DNA from: Brachyspira innocens ATCC 29796
Lineage (GTDB): Bacteria; Spirochaetota; Brachyspiria; Brachyspirales; Brachyspiraceae
NCBI RefSeq assembly: GCF_000384655.1
Contig: NZ_ARQI01000130.1
Span: 104,342-168,341, forward strand
DNA: 64,000 nucleotides
Direction: 5' to 3'
Every line of letters begins with the position of its first letter. The first letter of the stretch is position 1. The position numbers and the translations under genes are program-made. Positions 8,594 to 20,800 of this stretch are shown here, in pieces. Under the pieces are notes generated by a model that was not told where the DNA came from, made no database searches, and worked only from the letters and a program-made list of their open reading frames with translations.

Positions 8594-9289
8594 ATGAATA
8601 GAGATGAAATTTTAAAAAGATATAATTTGATAGAAGATAATATTAACAGAATAAAAGAGAAGTATAATATAAATTATGATGTAAGTTTAGTAGCAGTAAG
8701 TAAATATTCTTCTATTGAAACAATAAAAGAGTTTTTATCATTAAACATAGACTTACCATTGGGAGAGAGTAGGGCACAGAGTTTGAGAGATAGGATAGGG
8801 GAGATAGGTAAAATAAAAGATAATATAAAATGGCACTTTATAGGACGCATACAAAGCAATAAAGTAAAATATATAGTAAAATACGCAGACTTGATACAGA
8901 GTGTAGATTCTATAGAGATAGCTGAATGTATAAATAAAGAGGCATTAAAAAATAATAAGGTACAGGATATACTGCTTCAGTTTAATATAAGCGATGAAGG
9001 TCAGAAGGGCGGATTTACAGCAGATGACTATATAGGAGTATATGAGAATATTATAAAAATGCCTAATGTATCAGTAAAAGGATTAATGGCTATAGGAAAA
9101 GACACAGAAGATACTAGTGTTATAGAGGAAGAATTCGAGCATCTTAACATAATATATAAAGAAATAAATAAAAAATATAATAATGCTTTATCAATTCTTT
9201 CAATGGGTATGTCATCGGACTATGAACTAGCCATAAAGCATGGTTCAAATATGGTTAGAATAGGCAGCAGCTTTTTGGGCAATTCCTGA
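8594..9289 (+). CDS. yggS: YggS family pyridoxal-phosphate homeostasis protein
   Basis: This is a cytoplasmic PLP-binding TIM-barrel protein related to the N-domain of alanine racemase. It buffers PLP and affects amino-acid and keto-acid balance but has no known catalytic activity. Its 231 residues are normal. Family motifs are SLVAVSKYSS (the Lys is the PLP Schiff-base residue), GESRAQSL (FGENRVQE in most members, so slightly divergent), WHFIGRIQSNKVKYIV, and the phosphate-binding SMGMSSDYELAIKHGSNMVRIGSSFLG near the C-terminus. It is transcribed divergently from yaaR-tsaB. hsdS begins 56 nt downstream without an obvious terminator between them. Confidence 0.93.
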   Translation: MNRDEILKRYNLIEDNINRIKEKYNINYDVSLVAVSKYSSIETIKEFLSLNIDLPLGESRAQSLRDRIGEIGKIKDNIKWHFIGRIQSNKVKYIVKYADLIQSVDSIEIAECINKEALKNNKVQDILLQFNISDEGQKGGFTADDYIGVYENIIKMPNVSVKGLMAIGKDTEDTSVIEEEFEHLNIIYKEINKKYNNALSILSMGMSSDYELAIKHGSNMVRIGSSFLGNS

Positions 9290-9345
9290 ATATTTTTGAT
9301 TTGAGTATTAACATCATAAATGTGATTGTAGGAGTTTTTTAAGTA

Positions 9346-10491
9346 ATGGGAAAGAATGAAAAAGAATGGCAGGAAGTTAGGCTAGGGGATATATGCATAA
9401 TTAATTATGGTAAAGGATTAATAAAATCAAAAGTTATCAAAGGTCATATTCCTGTTTATAGCTCAAGTGGAATAACAAATTATCATAATAACTCATTAGT
9501 AAATTCAAAAGGTATAATAATTGGAAGAAAAGGTAATGCTGGAAGTGTCTTTTATTCAAAAGTCCCATTTTTCTGTATAGATACAACTTTTTATATAACA
9601 GAAAATAAAAATTATGATTTAAATTTTTTATATTATAACTTAATTTCACTTAATTTAACAAATTATATAACTGGTACAGCAGTTCCTGGAATAACTAGAC
9701 GTGATCTTTATTCTATAAATACTAAACTCCCGCCGCTGGAAGAACAAAAGAAAATCGCCTCCATACTCTCATCGCTTGACGACAAAATCGAACTCAATAA
9801 CCGCATGAATAAAATACTCGAAGAGATGGCACAGACTATTTTTAAGGAATGGTTTGTCAATTTCAACTTTCCGAGTGAAGATGGCAAACCCTATAAAGAT
9901 AGCGGCGGCAAGATGATAGAAAGCGAGCTAGGGGCAATACCAGAGGGCTGGAGAATCGGAAAACTAGATGAAATAATAGAATTATTTGACAATAAGAGAA
10001 TACCATTATCAAATATAGAAAGGGAAAAGAAGAAAAAAATATATCCATATTATGGAGCAGCATCACTTATGGATTATGTAGATGATTATATATTTGATGG
10101 AACATATGTTTTATTAGGTGAAGACGGAACAGTTATAGATTTAAAAGGATATCCTATATTACAATATGTTTATGGTAAATTTTGGGTAAATAATCATGCT
10201 CATGTTATAAAAGGTAAAAATGGATTTAATGAAGAAAGTTTATTTATTTTACTAAAAAATTTAAATGTAAGAAGTATAGTAACAGGTGCTGTTCAGCCTA
10301 AAATAAATCAAAACAATTTAAAATCATTAAAAATTATAATACCAGATAAAAATTTAATATTAGATTATAATAAAATTTCAAAATCTATTTTCAATAAGAT
10401 AAAATTCAATCAAATAGAAAACCAGAAACTTGCTTCTATTCGGGATACCCTATTGCCAAAGCTTATGAGCGGGGAGATTAGGGTAAAATAG
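9346..10491 (+). CDS. hsdS: Orphan type I restriction-modification specificity subunit (HsdS)
   Basis: HsdS determines which DNA sequence a type I R-M complex recognises. This 381-residue protein has the full layout: a first target-recognition domain (about 1-125), a central conserved helical spacer (about 127-205, with PPLEEQKKIASILSSLDDKIELNN), a second recognition domain (about 206-345), and the C-terminal repeat ending IRDTLLPKLMSGEIRVK. The central spacer uses distinctly more G/C-ending codons (ctc, ccg, gcc, gac, cgc) than the AT-rich recognition domains, so the gene looks mosaic and transferred. No hsdM or hsdR lies in the window. It may serve a methylase elsewhere or be a silent donor. 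A second hsdS 3' end follows in frame directly after the stop. Confidence 0.92.
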   Translation: MGKNEKEWQEVRLGDICIINYGKGLIKSKVIKGHIPVYSSSGITNYHNNSLVNSKGIIIGRKGNAGSVFYSKVPFFCIDTTFYITENKNYDLNFLYYNLISLNLTNYITGTAVPGITRRDLYSINTKLPPLEEQKKIASILSSLDDKIELNNRMNKILEEMAQTIFKEWFVNFNFPSEDGKPYKDSGGKMIESELGAIPEGWRIGKLDEIIELFDNKRIPLSNIEREKKKKIYPYYGAASLMDYVDDYIFDGTYVLLGEDGTVIDLKGYPILQYVYGKFWVNNHAHVIKGKNGFNEESLFILLKNLNVRSIVTGAVQPKINQNNLKSLKIIIPDKNLILDYNKISKSIFNKIKFNQIENQKLASIRDTLLPKLMSGEIRVK

Positions 10492-10563
10492 TTAAAAATG
10501 CAGTCCTTACGCGATACTCTCATGCCTAGCTTATTGATAGGGGAGATTAGGCTAAATAATTAA
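10492..10563 (+). pseudogene. Remnant of a second hsdS 3' end
   Basis: Immediately after the hsdS TAG and in the same reading frame, codons read MQSLRDTLMPSLLIGEIRLNN and then stop at 10561-10563. This parallels the C-terminus of the intact gene (LASIRDTLLPKLMSGEIRVK). It is best explained as the tail of an older or alternative hsdS left behind when a new hsdS was recombined in. Confidence 0.8.
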
Positions 10564-10571
10564 AAGCTATA

Positions 10572-11099
10572 TCACTGAAAACGTCTTGGTCTGTCTATTG
10601 TTATTAAATAGTTCCAAACATAGTAAAATATAGTGTCTTTTGTTGTAAAGTTTTCTACAGCTTCATCTTTTTTTAGTTTTATCATACTATTAGAGAAAGC
10701 CTCATCTTTTTCTAATTCTTCTATTTTTAAGGATAATTCATCTGTATGTGCCTTTACTTTAGACATAAGCTCTACAGGCAAATTTCGCTCATAGTCTTTG
10801 CTTGTTAAAGTTTCAAGTGCGTATTCTATCTTGTCTGGTGTTATTCTTGATGATATTTCTTTTTCTCTTTGTGCTTCTGTATTTAGTATATTTTCAGTCC
10901 AAGTGTTAAACTCATTAATCCATTCTTTATACATATTACCGTATTTATCAGATTCTAATGTATAGTCGCTCCTTATATCAGTTGGAAGTATATTCAAGAA
11001 ATTTTTATATCTTTTCTCCATAGCGTATATAGATCCGCCGTCATTTTTGCATGATATAATTATTAAACTTAATATTAAAAAAAGTATTATTTTTTTCAT
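10572..11099 (-). CDS. Small lipoprotein, function unknown
   Basis: This 175-residue protein starts with a Lys-Lys N-region, a hydrophobic stretch and the lipobox IISC (Cys at about residue 16), so it is predicted to be exported and lipidated. The mature part is highly charged and mostly helical (Glu/Lys-rich segments such as DELSLKIEELEKDEAF), with one Trp-containing C-terminal segment. No domain was recognised. It is convergent with hsdS. Its stop lies 9 nt from the hsdS remnant, and no hairpin is seen in that gap. Confidence 0.75.
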   Translation of the reverse strand: MKKIILFLILSLIIISCKNDGGSIYAMEKRYKNFLNILPTDIRSDYTLESDKYGNMYKEWINEFNTWTENILNTEAQREKEISSRITPDKIEYALETLTSKDYERNLPVELMSKVKAHTDELSLKIEELEKDEAFSNSMIKLKKDEAVENFTTKDTIFYYVWNYLITIDRPRRFQ

Positions 11100-11204
11100 T
11101 AGTGCATATCCGTAATTTTATTTTTCTTTATTGATGACAGATTATACTATAATATATAAAAAAGTTCAATTGTTAATGAAAATTGCTTGTATAAATATTA
11201 TGTA

Positions 11205-11232
11205 TTGACTTTTTAATTTTTTTATTTATTAT
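11205..11232 (+). promoter_or_regulatory. Promoter of the 34-residue membrane peptide gene
   Basis: TTGACT (11205-11210) and TATTAT (11227-11232), 16 bp apart, lie 30 nt before the start codon of the small gene. Confidence 0.45.
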
Positions 11233-11261
11233 AAAAATATAATAACTTTAAGGATTTAAAA

Positions 11262-11366
11262 ATGGAAAATCAGGGAAACCCTTTAGTATCTATTGGCATG
11301 ATGATAGCTATATTCTTTATTATCGGGTTTATTATCAATATAATAATAAAGTCTATAAAAAAATAA
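11262..11366 (+). CDS. 34-residue single-helix membrane peptide
   Basis: This short gene is easily missed. ATG 11262 is preceded by AAGGA with 7-nt spacing, and by a plausible promoter. The peptide is MENQGNPLVSIGMM followed by a hydrophobic helix rich in Ile/Phe/Gly, ending in a basic KSIKK. By the positive-inside rule its C-terminus would be cytoplasmic. The start QGNPLVSIGMMIAIFF resembles the beginning of YajC, the small Sec-associated protein, but everything after the helix is missing, so this may be coincidence. Unknown function. Confidence 0.55.
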   Translation: MENQGNPLVSIGMMIAIFFIIGFIINIIIKSIKK

Positions 11367-11748
11367 CATGCCCAAGTTAACATAATATACATTATCGGAA
11401 TATAAATTTGCTTTTTTGGGCTTTATTTATTGAATACCTAACTACAATTAATAATTTTAATAAGTACTATAACCAACATACATACTACAAATACCCAATT
11501 ATAATTAATATACACACATATTAGCTGCACTTCGATATCTCATAGCCTTTGTAGATTACTTAACTTCCAGTCTGTTTTTACTAAAATTATTTTATATATC
11601 TTATATATACTTTGTGAAGTTATTATTAATATGGCTTATGCTTTATATTTTAGGTATTAATTATAATAAAATACAGTTATAATTTATTAAAAAAAATTAT
11701 TTTTTCTCAAATTTTACTATACGCAGAAATTAAAACCTGCAAATACTA
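11367..11748. other. Gene-free stretch before the giant gene
   Basis: About 380 nt of AT-rich sequence with no convincing coding frame. It holds one more copy of TTAACATAAT (11377-11386) and a weak GCCCAA/TTGGGC pairing (11370-11375 with 11416-11421) ahead of a T-rich run, possibly a poor terminator for the small peptide gene. Nothing else was recognised. Confidence 0.4.
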
Positions 11749-11785
11749 TTGACATATACATTAACATAATATAGAATTATGTTAA
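11749..11785 (+). promoter_or_regulatory. Promoter and overlapping palindromic operator of the giant coiled-coil gene
   Basis: TTGACA (11749-11754) and TAGAAT (11772-11777) are separated by exactly 17 bp. A perfect 10-bp inverted repeat, TTAACATAAT-ATAGA-ATTATGTTAA (11761-11785), spans the -10 element and the expected start site. A protein bound there would block RNA polymerase, so the gene is probably repressible. The same 10-mer appears at other promoters in the window. Confidence 0.6.
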
Positions 11786-11811
11786 TATACTATACTTGCG
11801 GAGTTTTTCTT

Positions 11812-14800
11812 ATGAACCCTGTTCTTCAATTAATACTAACTTTTGTTGTACCTCTATTATTTATCGGTATTTATAGCGTAATCAATAGGAAAAAAAATTA
11901 TAATGATAATAATTTTAGCGATATGTTTGCAGAAGAGAAAGCAGCGCTAGAAGGTATTGTAGAAGAGAAAATTTCCGAGGTTAGAGATAATGCTATAGAT
12001 TTGGAAATAGCAGTTAAAAAAGCTGGTTTTATAAGCAAATCTATGGAAGAAGACCTAGCCAAGCTAAATAAAAGGATAGAATCATATAAAGATTATAAAG
12101 CAGCTGTGTCTCAGTATCAGGAACAAGTTGATTCTCTTGAAGAGGCTTATTTAGAGATACTTAATAAAGTAGATACTGTATTAAAAGAACGTAATACTAT
12201 AGAAAAAACATATAAAAGAATATCTGATGTTAAGGCTAAAATGTCAGAATTAGAAAAAAATGTAGGATCCATACAGGATAAATTGATAGAATCTTATAAT
12301 TCTAAATTAAATGAGTTTGAGAGCGAACTTTATAAGAGATTTGACGCTCTCACAACTAATTTATTAGCTAGAGATGCTCATTACAGCACTATGGCGGAAC
12401 AAGAAAAAGAAAAAATATCTGCTCTTACAGAGGAATTCAAACTCCACGTTGCCAAAAAAGAAGAATTATTTACAAATCAGCTTACTCAGCTTGCTGAAAG
12501 AACAGCACGTCATAATATAGAACAGCTTGCAGAGCTATTTGAGAAAGGAAGAGATGAACTTATAAATAAATATTCATCATTTGCTGATGAAATTGATGTT
12601 AAATCTAAAGATATAGAAAATCGTTATGAAACTTTAAGCCAGTCAAAAGACGGTCTTGAAACAGAATTAAATAATTTAAGAGACACTATACATGATAGAT
12701 TGAACTCTATAACAGAATCTAGCGTATTAGAGTTCCAAGATGAAATGGAAAAAACTAAAGAGATGCTCTACTCTACCCTAAAAGAAGGCCTTGAAAAAAT
12801 AAGTATGGACAGAGAAGAGTTCTTAGATTCTATAGAACAAAAAGCTCATTCTTTAGAAAAATCTATAGATGATATAAAAGATAAAGCTGATTATATAAGC
12901 AAAGATTATGCTGAGAAAGCTCATCAGTTAGAAAGTGAGTTTTCAGTATTAAAAGATGATATAAATAACAGATTTATAGCTGAAGTTGAGAATTTCTCTA
13001 ATCATATAAAAAATGTTCTTGAAAATGAAGATGACGGTGTTATAACTCTTTATAGAAACAAAACTAAAGAACTTAATGATTTAATCATATCTATAGATGG
13101 TATGAGTGAAGAAACTATGCTCAGAGCTGAGAGCAGATTTGAGGATATTGTTAACGATATAGATAAATTAAAAGATGATATTCTAACAAGAGCTCAAGAT
13201 GATATGGAATATTCTATAGATAATGCTAGAAGTTCTTTAATAGCAGAAATTAATGAACTTAGAAACGATGTTGAAACAGAAACTAATCTATTAAAAGATA
13301 AAATAGATGAAACACATTATCAAACTTCTGAAATAATATCTATACTTAATAATAAACAGGAAGAAATACTTGATTCTTTAAGTCTTCAAAAAGAGTATTT
13401 ATATAAAGATTTAGAAACTCAGGCTAATGACAGAGTAAATGAAATAGAAAAGTTATTTGCTACTGTTAAAAATGAGTTGGAAGAAAATATTAATACATAC
13501 ATAAAAAATACATCTTCTGATTTAACTGCCATTGATGAAAAATTATCAGGTTTAAAAGAGCAGTATGATAAAGCCGCTTCTGATATAGATACTTTAAGTA
13601 AAGAAACAGAATCTAATATAAAAGACAATATAGAAAAACGTTTGGAAATATTAGAAAAAACTTCAGTAGAAATTAACGGATTAGTAAGCAGAGCCAATGA
13701 AAAATTGGATGTTGGTATGAAAGATGCTGAAGATAAAATAGAAGGTATTAAAAAGGAAATATCCGACTACAGCGATGCATATATAGATAGTTTGAAATCT
13801 CATTTAAAAACTGTTTTAGATGACTATGAACAAACTAAAATGAAAGCTATAACTGATAGTATAGATTCTGTTATAAGTCAGGTCGATGAAAGTGAAAAAA
13901 GACATGATGCTTTAATGAGCAGTATAGAAAATTCTTTAGATGATTTTAGAAATAAAGTAGACGCAGCTGTAGATGAAAATATAAAATTCAATGAGGAAAC
14001 TAAAAAAGAAGTAGCTGATATGCTTCATGATGAGCTTCGTCAGGCTACTGATTCATTTGATACTCTTTTAAATGAAAAAAGAGAGAGTATGAATAAAATA
14101 AAAGATGAAATTGAAGATATATTGCATAGAGTTGAAAATGGAAGAGATGTATTTGAACGCACAATAAATAAAGTGTATGAAAATGCTGAAGATAAAGAAA
14201 AAGAATTAATGTCTGATATAGAAGATAAATATAATTCTTTGGATAAAAAAATTGATGGCGTATTAGATGAAAGAAGAGCCGATTTGAATGCTATAAGTGC
14301 TGAATATCATGCTATGCTTGAGAAGTATTCTAATAATTTGAAAGATGATTATGAAGAATTAAAACACCATGCTTCCTTAATGACAGATGAATATAAAATG
14401 CGTATAGAAAATCTAGGCGAGAGAATCAATGAAATAATCGATAATGCTAATAATATGCAGTCTGTAGTTGATGCTAAAACTGGAGAGATGGATTCGTATA
14501 TAGCAGATAAAAAAGATGAAATTGCTAAAAGAACAGAAACTATATTTACAAATATAGAATACGATACTTCTAAAAAATTAGATGAACTTAAATCATTAAT
14601 AGATAATGCTATAGCTAAATATCAGGACGAAATAAAAGAAATAGAAACTTATAGACTTGAAGAAAATAAAAGTATTATAGAAGATGTAGAAAATATAGGT
14701 GCTGGCATAAGAAAAGATTATGAACAGTATACTAATATGCTTGAAGAACTCTACAATAAAGAAAAAAATTCTTTGAATGAGCATGTTAATACTTTGAAAG

Positions 14801-17800
14801 ATGAGATAGAAAAAGCAAGAGAAGAATCCGAAGCTAAACATCTTACTAATGAATCTAATTATATAGATGATTATTTGAATAAAGCTTCTTCAAAAATAGA
14901 TGAAGAGGTTAATCGCCTAAATGAAGAGCTTAATGATTCATTCAATACTTTATACAGCGGTTTTTCTAAAATATTAGCTAAAATAAGAAAAGCTAATCAT
15001 AAAAAAGCATTGCAGTCTATTGCTAAAATTAAAAAACATGCTGAAAAAGTTATATCTAATACAGCAGCAGAAGTTAGAGACAGTCTTGGTCTAACATTAG
15101 AAGATTTAAGAAATGAGTTTATATCATTAAAAGATAATGTTGATGATAGATTAAGAGAACAGGCAGATAAATTAATATCTAATAATGAAAATGTGCTTGC
15201 TATATTAGATGATCATGAAAGCAGACTAGAAAAAATAAATGATATCTCTAATATAATAGAAACTATAAAAGAAACTTTGTCTGAACAGATAGATGAATTA
15301 AAATCTAATATTTCAGACAGTAATGAAGATGTTAATAATAGAATAGAAGAAATTAAATCTTCTTTAATAGACAGAGAAGAATTAATAAACTTGCATGATA
15401 GTGAAAGAGAACTTCTTAAAAATCAGATAGAAGATATAAAAGAAGAGTTTGAACTATTTAAAGATAATATAATAAGAACTAATGAAGTAGAGATACCTGC
15501 CCTATTTGATGAAGAAAAAGAAAGAATAGAGAGAATGTTTGATGAGTTTAGTAAGAACCTACTCATGAGACTTACTGACAATGAAAGCGATATACATTAT
15601 ATAAAAGATGTATTATCTGAAGAGAGAAGTCATTTAATATCTCAAATAGAACTTTTAAGAAAAGATGTTGATGATATAAAAGATGATAATACAGTAACTG
15701 TTTTATCAGAAGAAAAGGCTGTTCTTGAAAACTCTTTAACTGCTTTAAGAGATGATTTTGATAAAATAATGGATTTGGAAAAAGATTTTGTTTCTCTTAA
15801 AAACAGAATGGAAGGAATCGACAGCGGATTGAAAGATGATGTTAAAGATTTATCTGATAAATTAAAAAGTTTCAGAGATAATTTAGAAGAAAAGATAGAA
15901 AAAAATTCAAATGGTCTTTATAAAGATATAGAAAATCTTAATAAAAATTTTGAAACTGTTAGAGAGAATATGTCCAGTTTGTTGGATAGAAATGAAGTTG
16001 AGTCATTAATCAATAATGAAAAAGAAAGATTAAATTCTATATTTGAGAGTTTAGCTTCTAACAATGAAGATTTTAAAGACAGATTAGAAAAACGTATATC
16101 TTATTTTGAGGACGTATGGTCTGATAATACTAGAATAAAAAGTATATATGCTTCAGATATAAGAGAAGAAGTTGAAAATATAAGAAAAGAAGCTGATGTT
16201 AAGTATGACAATCATATAGCTCAATTGAAAGAAAAAATGAAATTAATTGAAGAGGATATATATGATTGGAAAAATGGTAATTTGAATACTTTACTTGCTC
16301 AGTTGGAAGATGCAAGAAAAGGAATAGAAAGCTTTATAGACACTTCAGAATCTAAGAAAAATCAATTCTTGATTGATATGCTAAGCAGTATAGAAAATAA
16401 AGAAAGTGAAATATATTCTCGTATAGATGAGAAGATATTAAATGCTGAAAATAAACTTTCTGATATAGACGAAAAATTAAATAATGCTATAGGAAATAGC
16501 TTGGAAAGTATTCATAATAGAATAAACGAATCTGTTGCAAAATATGATGAAGAGATAAAAAGAATAGAACATCATAGAGCAAATGAAGCTGAAGATTTAA
16601 TATCTGATATGGAAGATTTGGGCAACAGCATACGTGAAGATTATGAAGAATATTCTATAATGATAGATAAAATTTACGAAGATGCTGTGGCAGAATTAGA
16701 AACTCATCTTGAGAATATTAAAAAAGAAATAGAAAGAGCAAGAGCCGAATCTGAAGAGAAACATTTGTCTAATGAAAAAAATTATATAGATGATTATTTA
16801 TTAGATTATTCTGAAAAAATAGAAGCTCATGTTAATGATAAATTGAGTATATTAACTGAAAGTAAAGCTCAGTTAGATGATATGATAAAAGATTCATTCA
16901 GCACTCTTAATGCTAATTTGAATGATACTATATCTAAATTTAATGAAGAAGCAAATAGTCAGATATACTCTGTTGTTGAAAGATTAGAAAGAGAAGCAGC
17001 GGCAAGATTGTTTAGTGAACAGAAATATATGTCTGACTTGGAAGAACAATTAAGAGCTATTAGTGCAAAAATAGATAATGAGCTTTATAATATTTCTTCT
17101 AAGTTAGATAGTGAAATATCTGATGTAAAAACAAAATATAAAGATTTGAGTACTGATTTTGATGAAGCATTAGATATGATAAAAAGCTCTATTCTTGACA
17201 GAGATGAACTTATGGAACTTCAGTCATCAGAAAAAGAACTTTTATCTGAGCAAATGGAAACTTTGAGAACAGATTTTGATACTTTCAAAGATGAATTGTT
17301 AAAAGCCAATGAAGAGGATATACCTACCCTATTTAATGAAGAAAAACAAAAGATAGAAAAAGCATTTGAAGATTTTACTAATGTTATACTCGATAGAATG
17401 GTGGATTCTGAAAATGATATTAATAATGTAAAAGACGCTATATCAGAAAATAAGGCTTCTTTCTTAGAAAAAGTTGAAAATATTAAAAGAGATATAGAAT
17501 CAATAAGAGAAGATAATACTATAGCTCAGCTTGCTTTAGATAAACAGTCTTTGGAAGAGTCTTTTAATGCTATAAAAAATGATTTTTCTAAATTAAATGA
17601 TTTAGAAAGTAATTTTTATCATTTGAACGACAGACTTGAAGATTTCCAATTGAAAGTTGCTGCTGACAATGATAATTTATTTGAAAATATAGATAATATA
17701 AAAAGCAGCATAAAAGATTCCATAAGCAAATCTTCTGAGCTTGATGATAAATTTACTTCAATAAAAGATAATGTATTTACTGTATTGGGTAAAAATGAAA

Positions 17801-20800
17801 ATATAGAAAATATGTTTGCTGAGGAAGTAAAAAAATTAGATGAATTATTTAATAACTTCAAAACTGATAATGCTGAGTTTAGAAGCAGATTAGAAAAACG
17901 TATTGATTATTTTGAGGATATATGGTCTGACAGTAGCAGAATAAGAAGTTTGTATGCAGCTGATTTAAGAGATGAATTAGACAGCATAAAAGCAGAAACT
18001 GAAGTTAAATTAGAAAATTATCTTAATGATTTGAATGACAGAATAGAAACTATTAATAATGATGCATCTTCTTGGAGAGATGAATATATTAATGATTTCA
18101 AAGAAAAAATTGATTCTCTTGATAAAGATATATCAAGCTGGAAAGACGGACGCATTAATGATCTTTTAGAACAGTTAGAAAAAGCTAAAGAAAATATTAA
18201 TAGTTATTTAGAATCTTCTGAAGGTAAAAAAGAAGAATTATTATCTGATATACTATCAAAAATTGAAGAGAAAGAAAACTCTCTCTATGGAAAAATAGAT
18301 AGCAAGATAGAAGAGATAGAAGGCAGATTATCTATTGTAGACAGCAAAATATCAGATGATATAGCCAGAGGTTTAGAAGAAGTACAATCTATAGTAAATA
18401 ATGCCGTAAACAAATACGATGAAGAGATAAAAAATATAGAACATCATAGATCTGAAGAAAGTTCTAAATTATTAGAGGATATACAATCAGGTTATGATTA
18501 TTATTCTAAACTTATAAATAATACTTATAAAGATTCATTGTCTTCTTTGTCAGAGTACACTAACAGAATTAAAGCAGAAATAGAAAAAGCTAGAAAAGAA
18601 ACAGAAGCTAAACATCTTAATAATGAAAAAAATTATATAGATGAGTATTTAAAAGAATATTCATTAAAATTAGATAATCAGGTTAATGAAAAAATAAATG
18701 TATTAAATGATACTAAAAATCAATTAGATGATATGATAAGAGAATCATTTAATACTCTTAATAATAACTTGAATGAAGCAGTAATTAAGTTTAATGAAGA
18801 AGCTGACATGAAAATTAATGCTACTCTTGAAAGATTAGAGAGAGATGCTTCTGAAAAATTATTAGACTATAATAATTATGTTGCTGAATTGGAAGACAGT
18901 TTAAGAGTTCTTAATTCTAAAATAGATAATGAGATATACAATGTATCTTCAAAACTAGATAGCGAAATATCTGATATAAAAAATAGATATAAAGAGCTTA
19001 GTATAGATTTTGAAGAATCATTGGATATGATAAAAGGTTCTATTCTTGACAGAGATGAACTTATGGATTTGCATACATCTGAAAAAGAACTTTTATCAAA
19101 CCAAATAGATGAGATTAAAAATGATTTCATTACTTTGAAAGAAGAGGCTTTAAATGCTGGAAAAGAAGATATACCTGCCCTATTTGATGAAGAAAAACAA
19201 AAAATAGAAAATGCTTTTGAACAGTTTACTAATGCTTTATTATACAGAGTAAATAATTCTGAAAATGATATTAATTATCTTAAAGATGCATTATCAGAGG
19301 ATAAACTCTCACTATTAGAAAAGATAGATAATTTAAAGTCTGAAATAAGAACTTTAAAAGAAGAGGATAAAGTAAATAAATTAGCATTAGAAAAACAGGC
19401 ATTAGAAGAGTCTTTTAATGCTATAAAAAATGATTTCTCTAAATTAGAAGATTTGGAAAATCGCTTGCATGAATTAAAAAATAACATGTATACTACAGAT
19501 GTTAATTTGAAAGATGAAGTTGCTAATTTGTCTAGTAAATTTGTAGATATTGAAAATAAAATAAATGAAAATAATGACTATATAGACAGAAATATAAGCA
19601 ATAATATATCAGCTTTAAATAAAGATATTGATATAATAAAAAATGCTGTAAATGAATCTATAAATAAATCATCAGAACTAGAAAATAATATTCTAAAAGA
19701 CAGAGAAGAATTGGAAAACAGAATCGATTCTCTAAAAGAAAGTTTAATAAATATATTAGGCGATAATGAAACAGTAGAAGGCTTATTTTCTAATGAAGTA
19801 AAAAGAATAGATGAATTATTTAATAACTTCAAAAAAGATAGTATAGATTTTAGGGATAGATTAGAAAAACGCATAACTTATTTTGAAGATACTTGGTCAG
19901 ATAGTACTAAGATAAGAAGTTTATATGCTTCAGAAATGCGTAATGAACTTGAGGAAGTTAAAAATGCAGCAGAAAAAAGATTTGAAAACTATCTTAATGA
20001 TCTAAGCTATAAGATAGAAAGTATAGATAAAGATATATCTAGTTGGAAAGATGTACGCATTAATGATTTATTAGAAGAGTTGGAAACAGCTAGAGAAAAT
20101 ATAGAAGAATACCTAAATTCTACTGAAGGCAAGAAAGAAGAGTTAATCTCTGATATACTTTCAAAAATAGAAGAAAAAGAGAACTCTATCTACGGAAAAA
20201 TAGATAGCAAAATAGAAGAGATAGAAAATAGATTATCTGTAGTTGATAGTAAAGTATCAGATGATATAGCTAGAGGTTTAGAAGAAGTACAGTCTATAAT
20301 AAATAATGCTGTAAATAAATATGATGAAGAGATAAAAAATATAGAACATCATAGAACAGAGGAAGGTTCTAAATTATTAGAGGATATCAAATCAGGCTAT
20401 GATTATTATTCTAAACTTATAAATAATACATATAAAGATTCTTTATCTTCATTATCAGAATACACTAACAGAATAAAATCAGAGATAGAAAAAGCTAGAA
20501 AAGAAGCAGAGAATAAAGGTTCTAATGTAGATAAGAATTATATAGATGAGTATTTAAAAGAGTATTCAGAGAAATTAGATAATCAGATAAACGAGAAGAT
20601 AGGTATATTAAATGACAGTAAAACTCAATTAGATGATATGATAAGAGATTCGTTTAATACACTTAATACTAATTTGAATGAAGCTATATCTAAACTTAAT
20701 TCTGAAGCAGATAGTAAGATAGAAAGTGTAGTGTCTAAATTAGAAGCAGAAGTATCAGACAGACTATTTAATTATAAAGAATACATATCAGAATTGGATA

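Noticed and set aside
11779..11811. Upstream ATG 11779 as the start of the giant protein
   Set aside because: It lies within the promoter, about at the expected transcription start. ATG 11812 has a good ribosome site.
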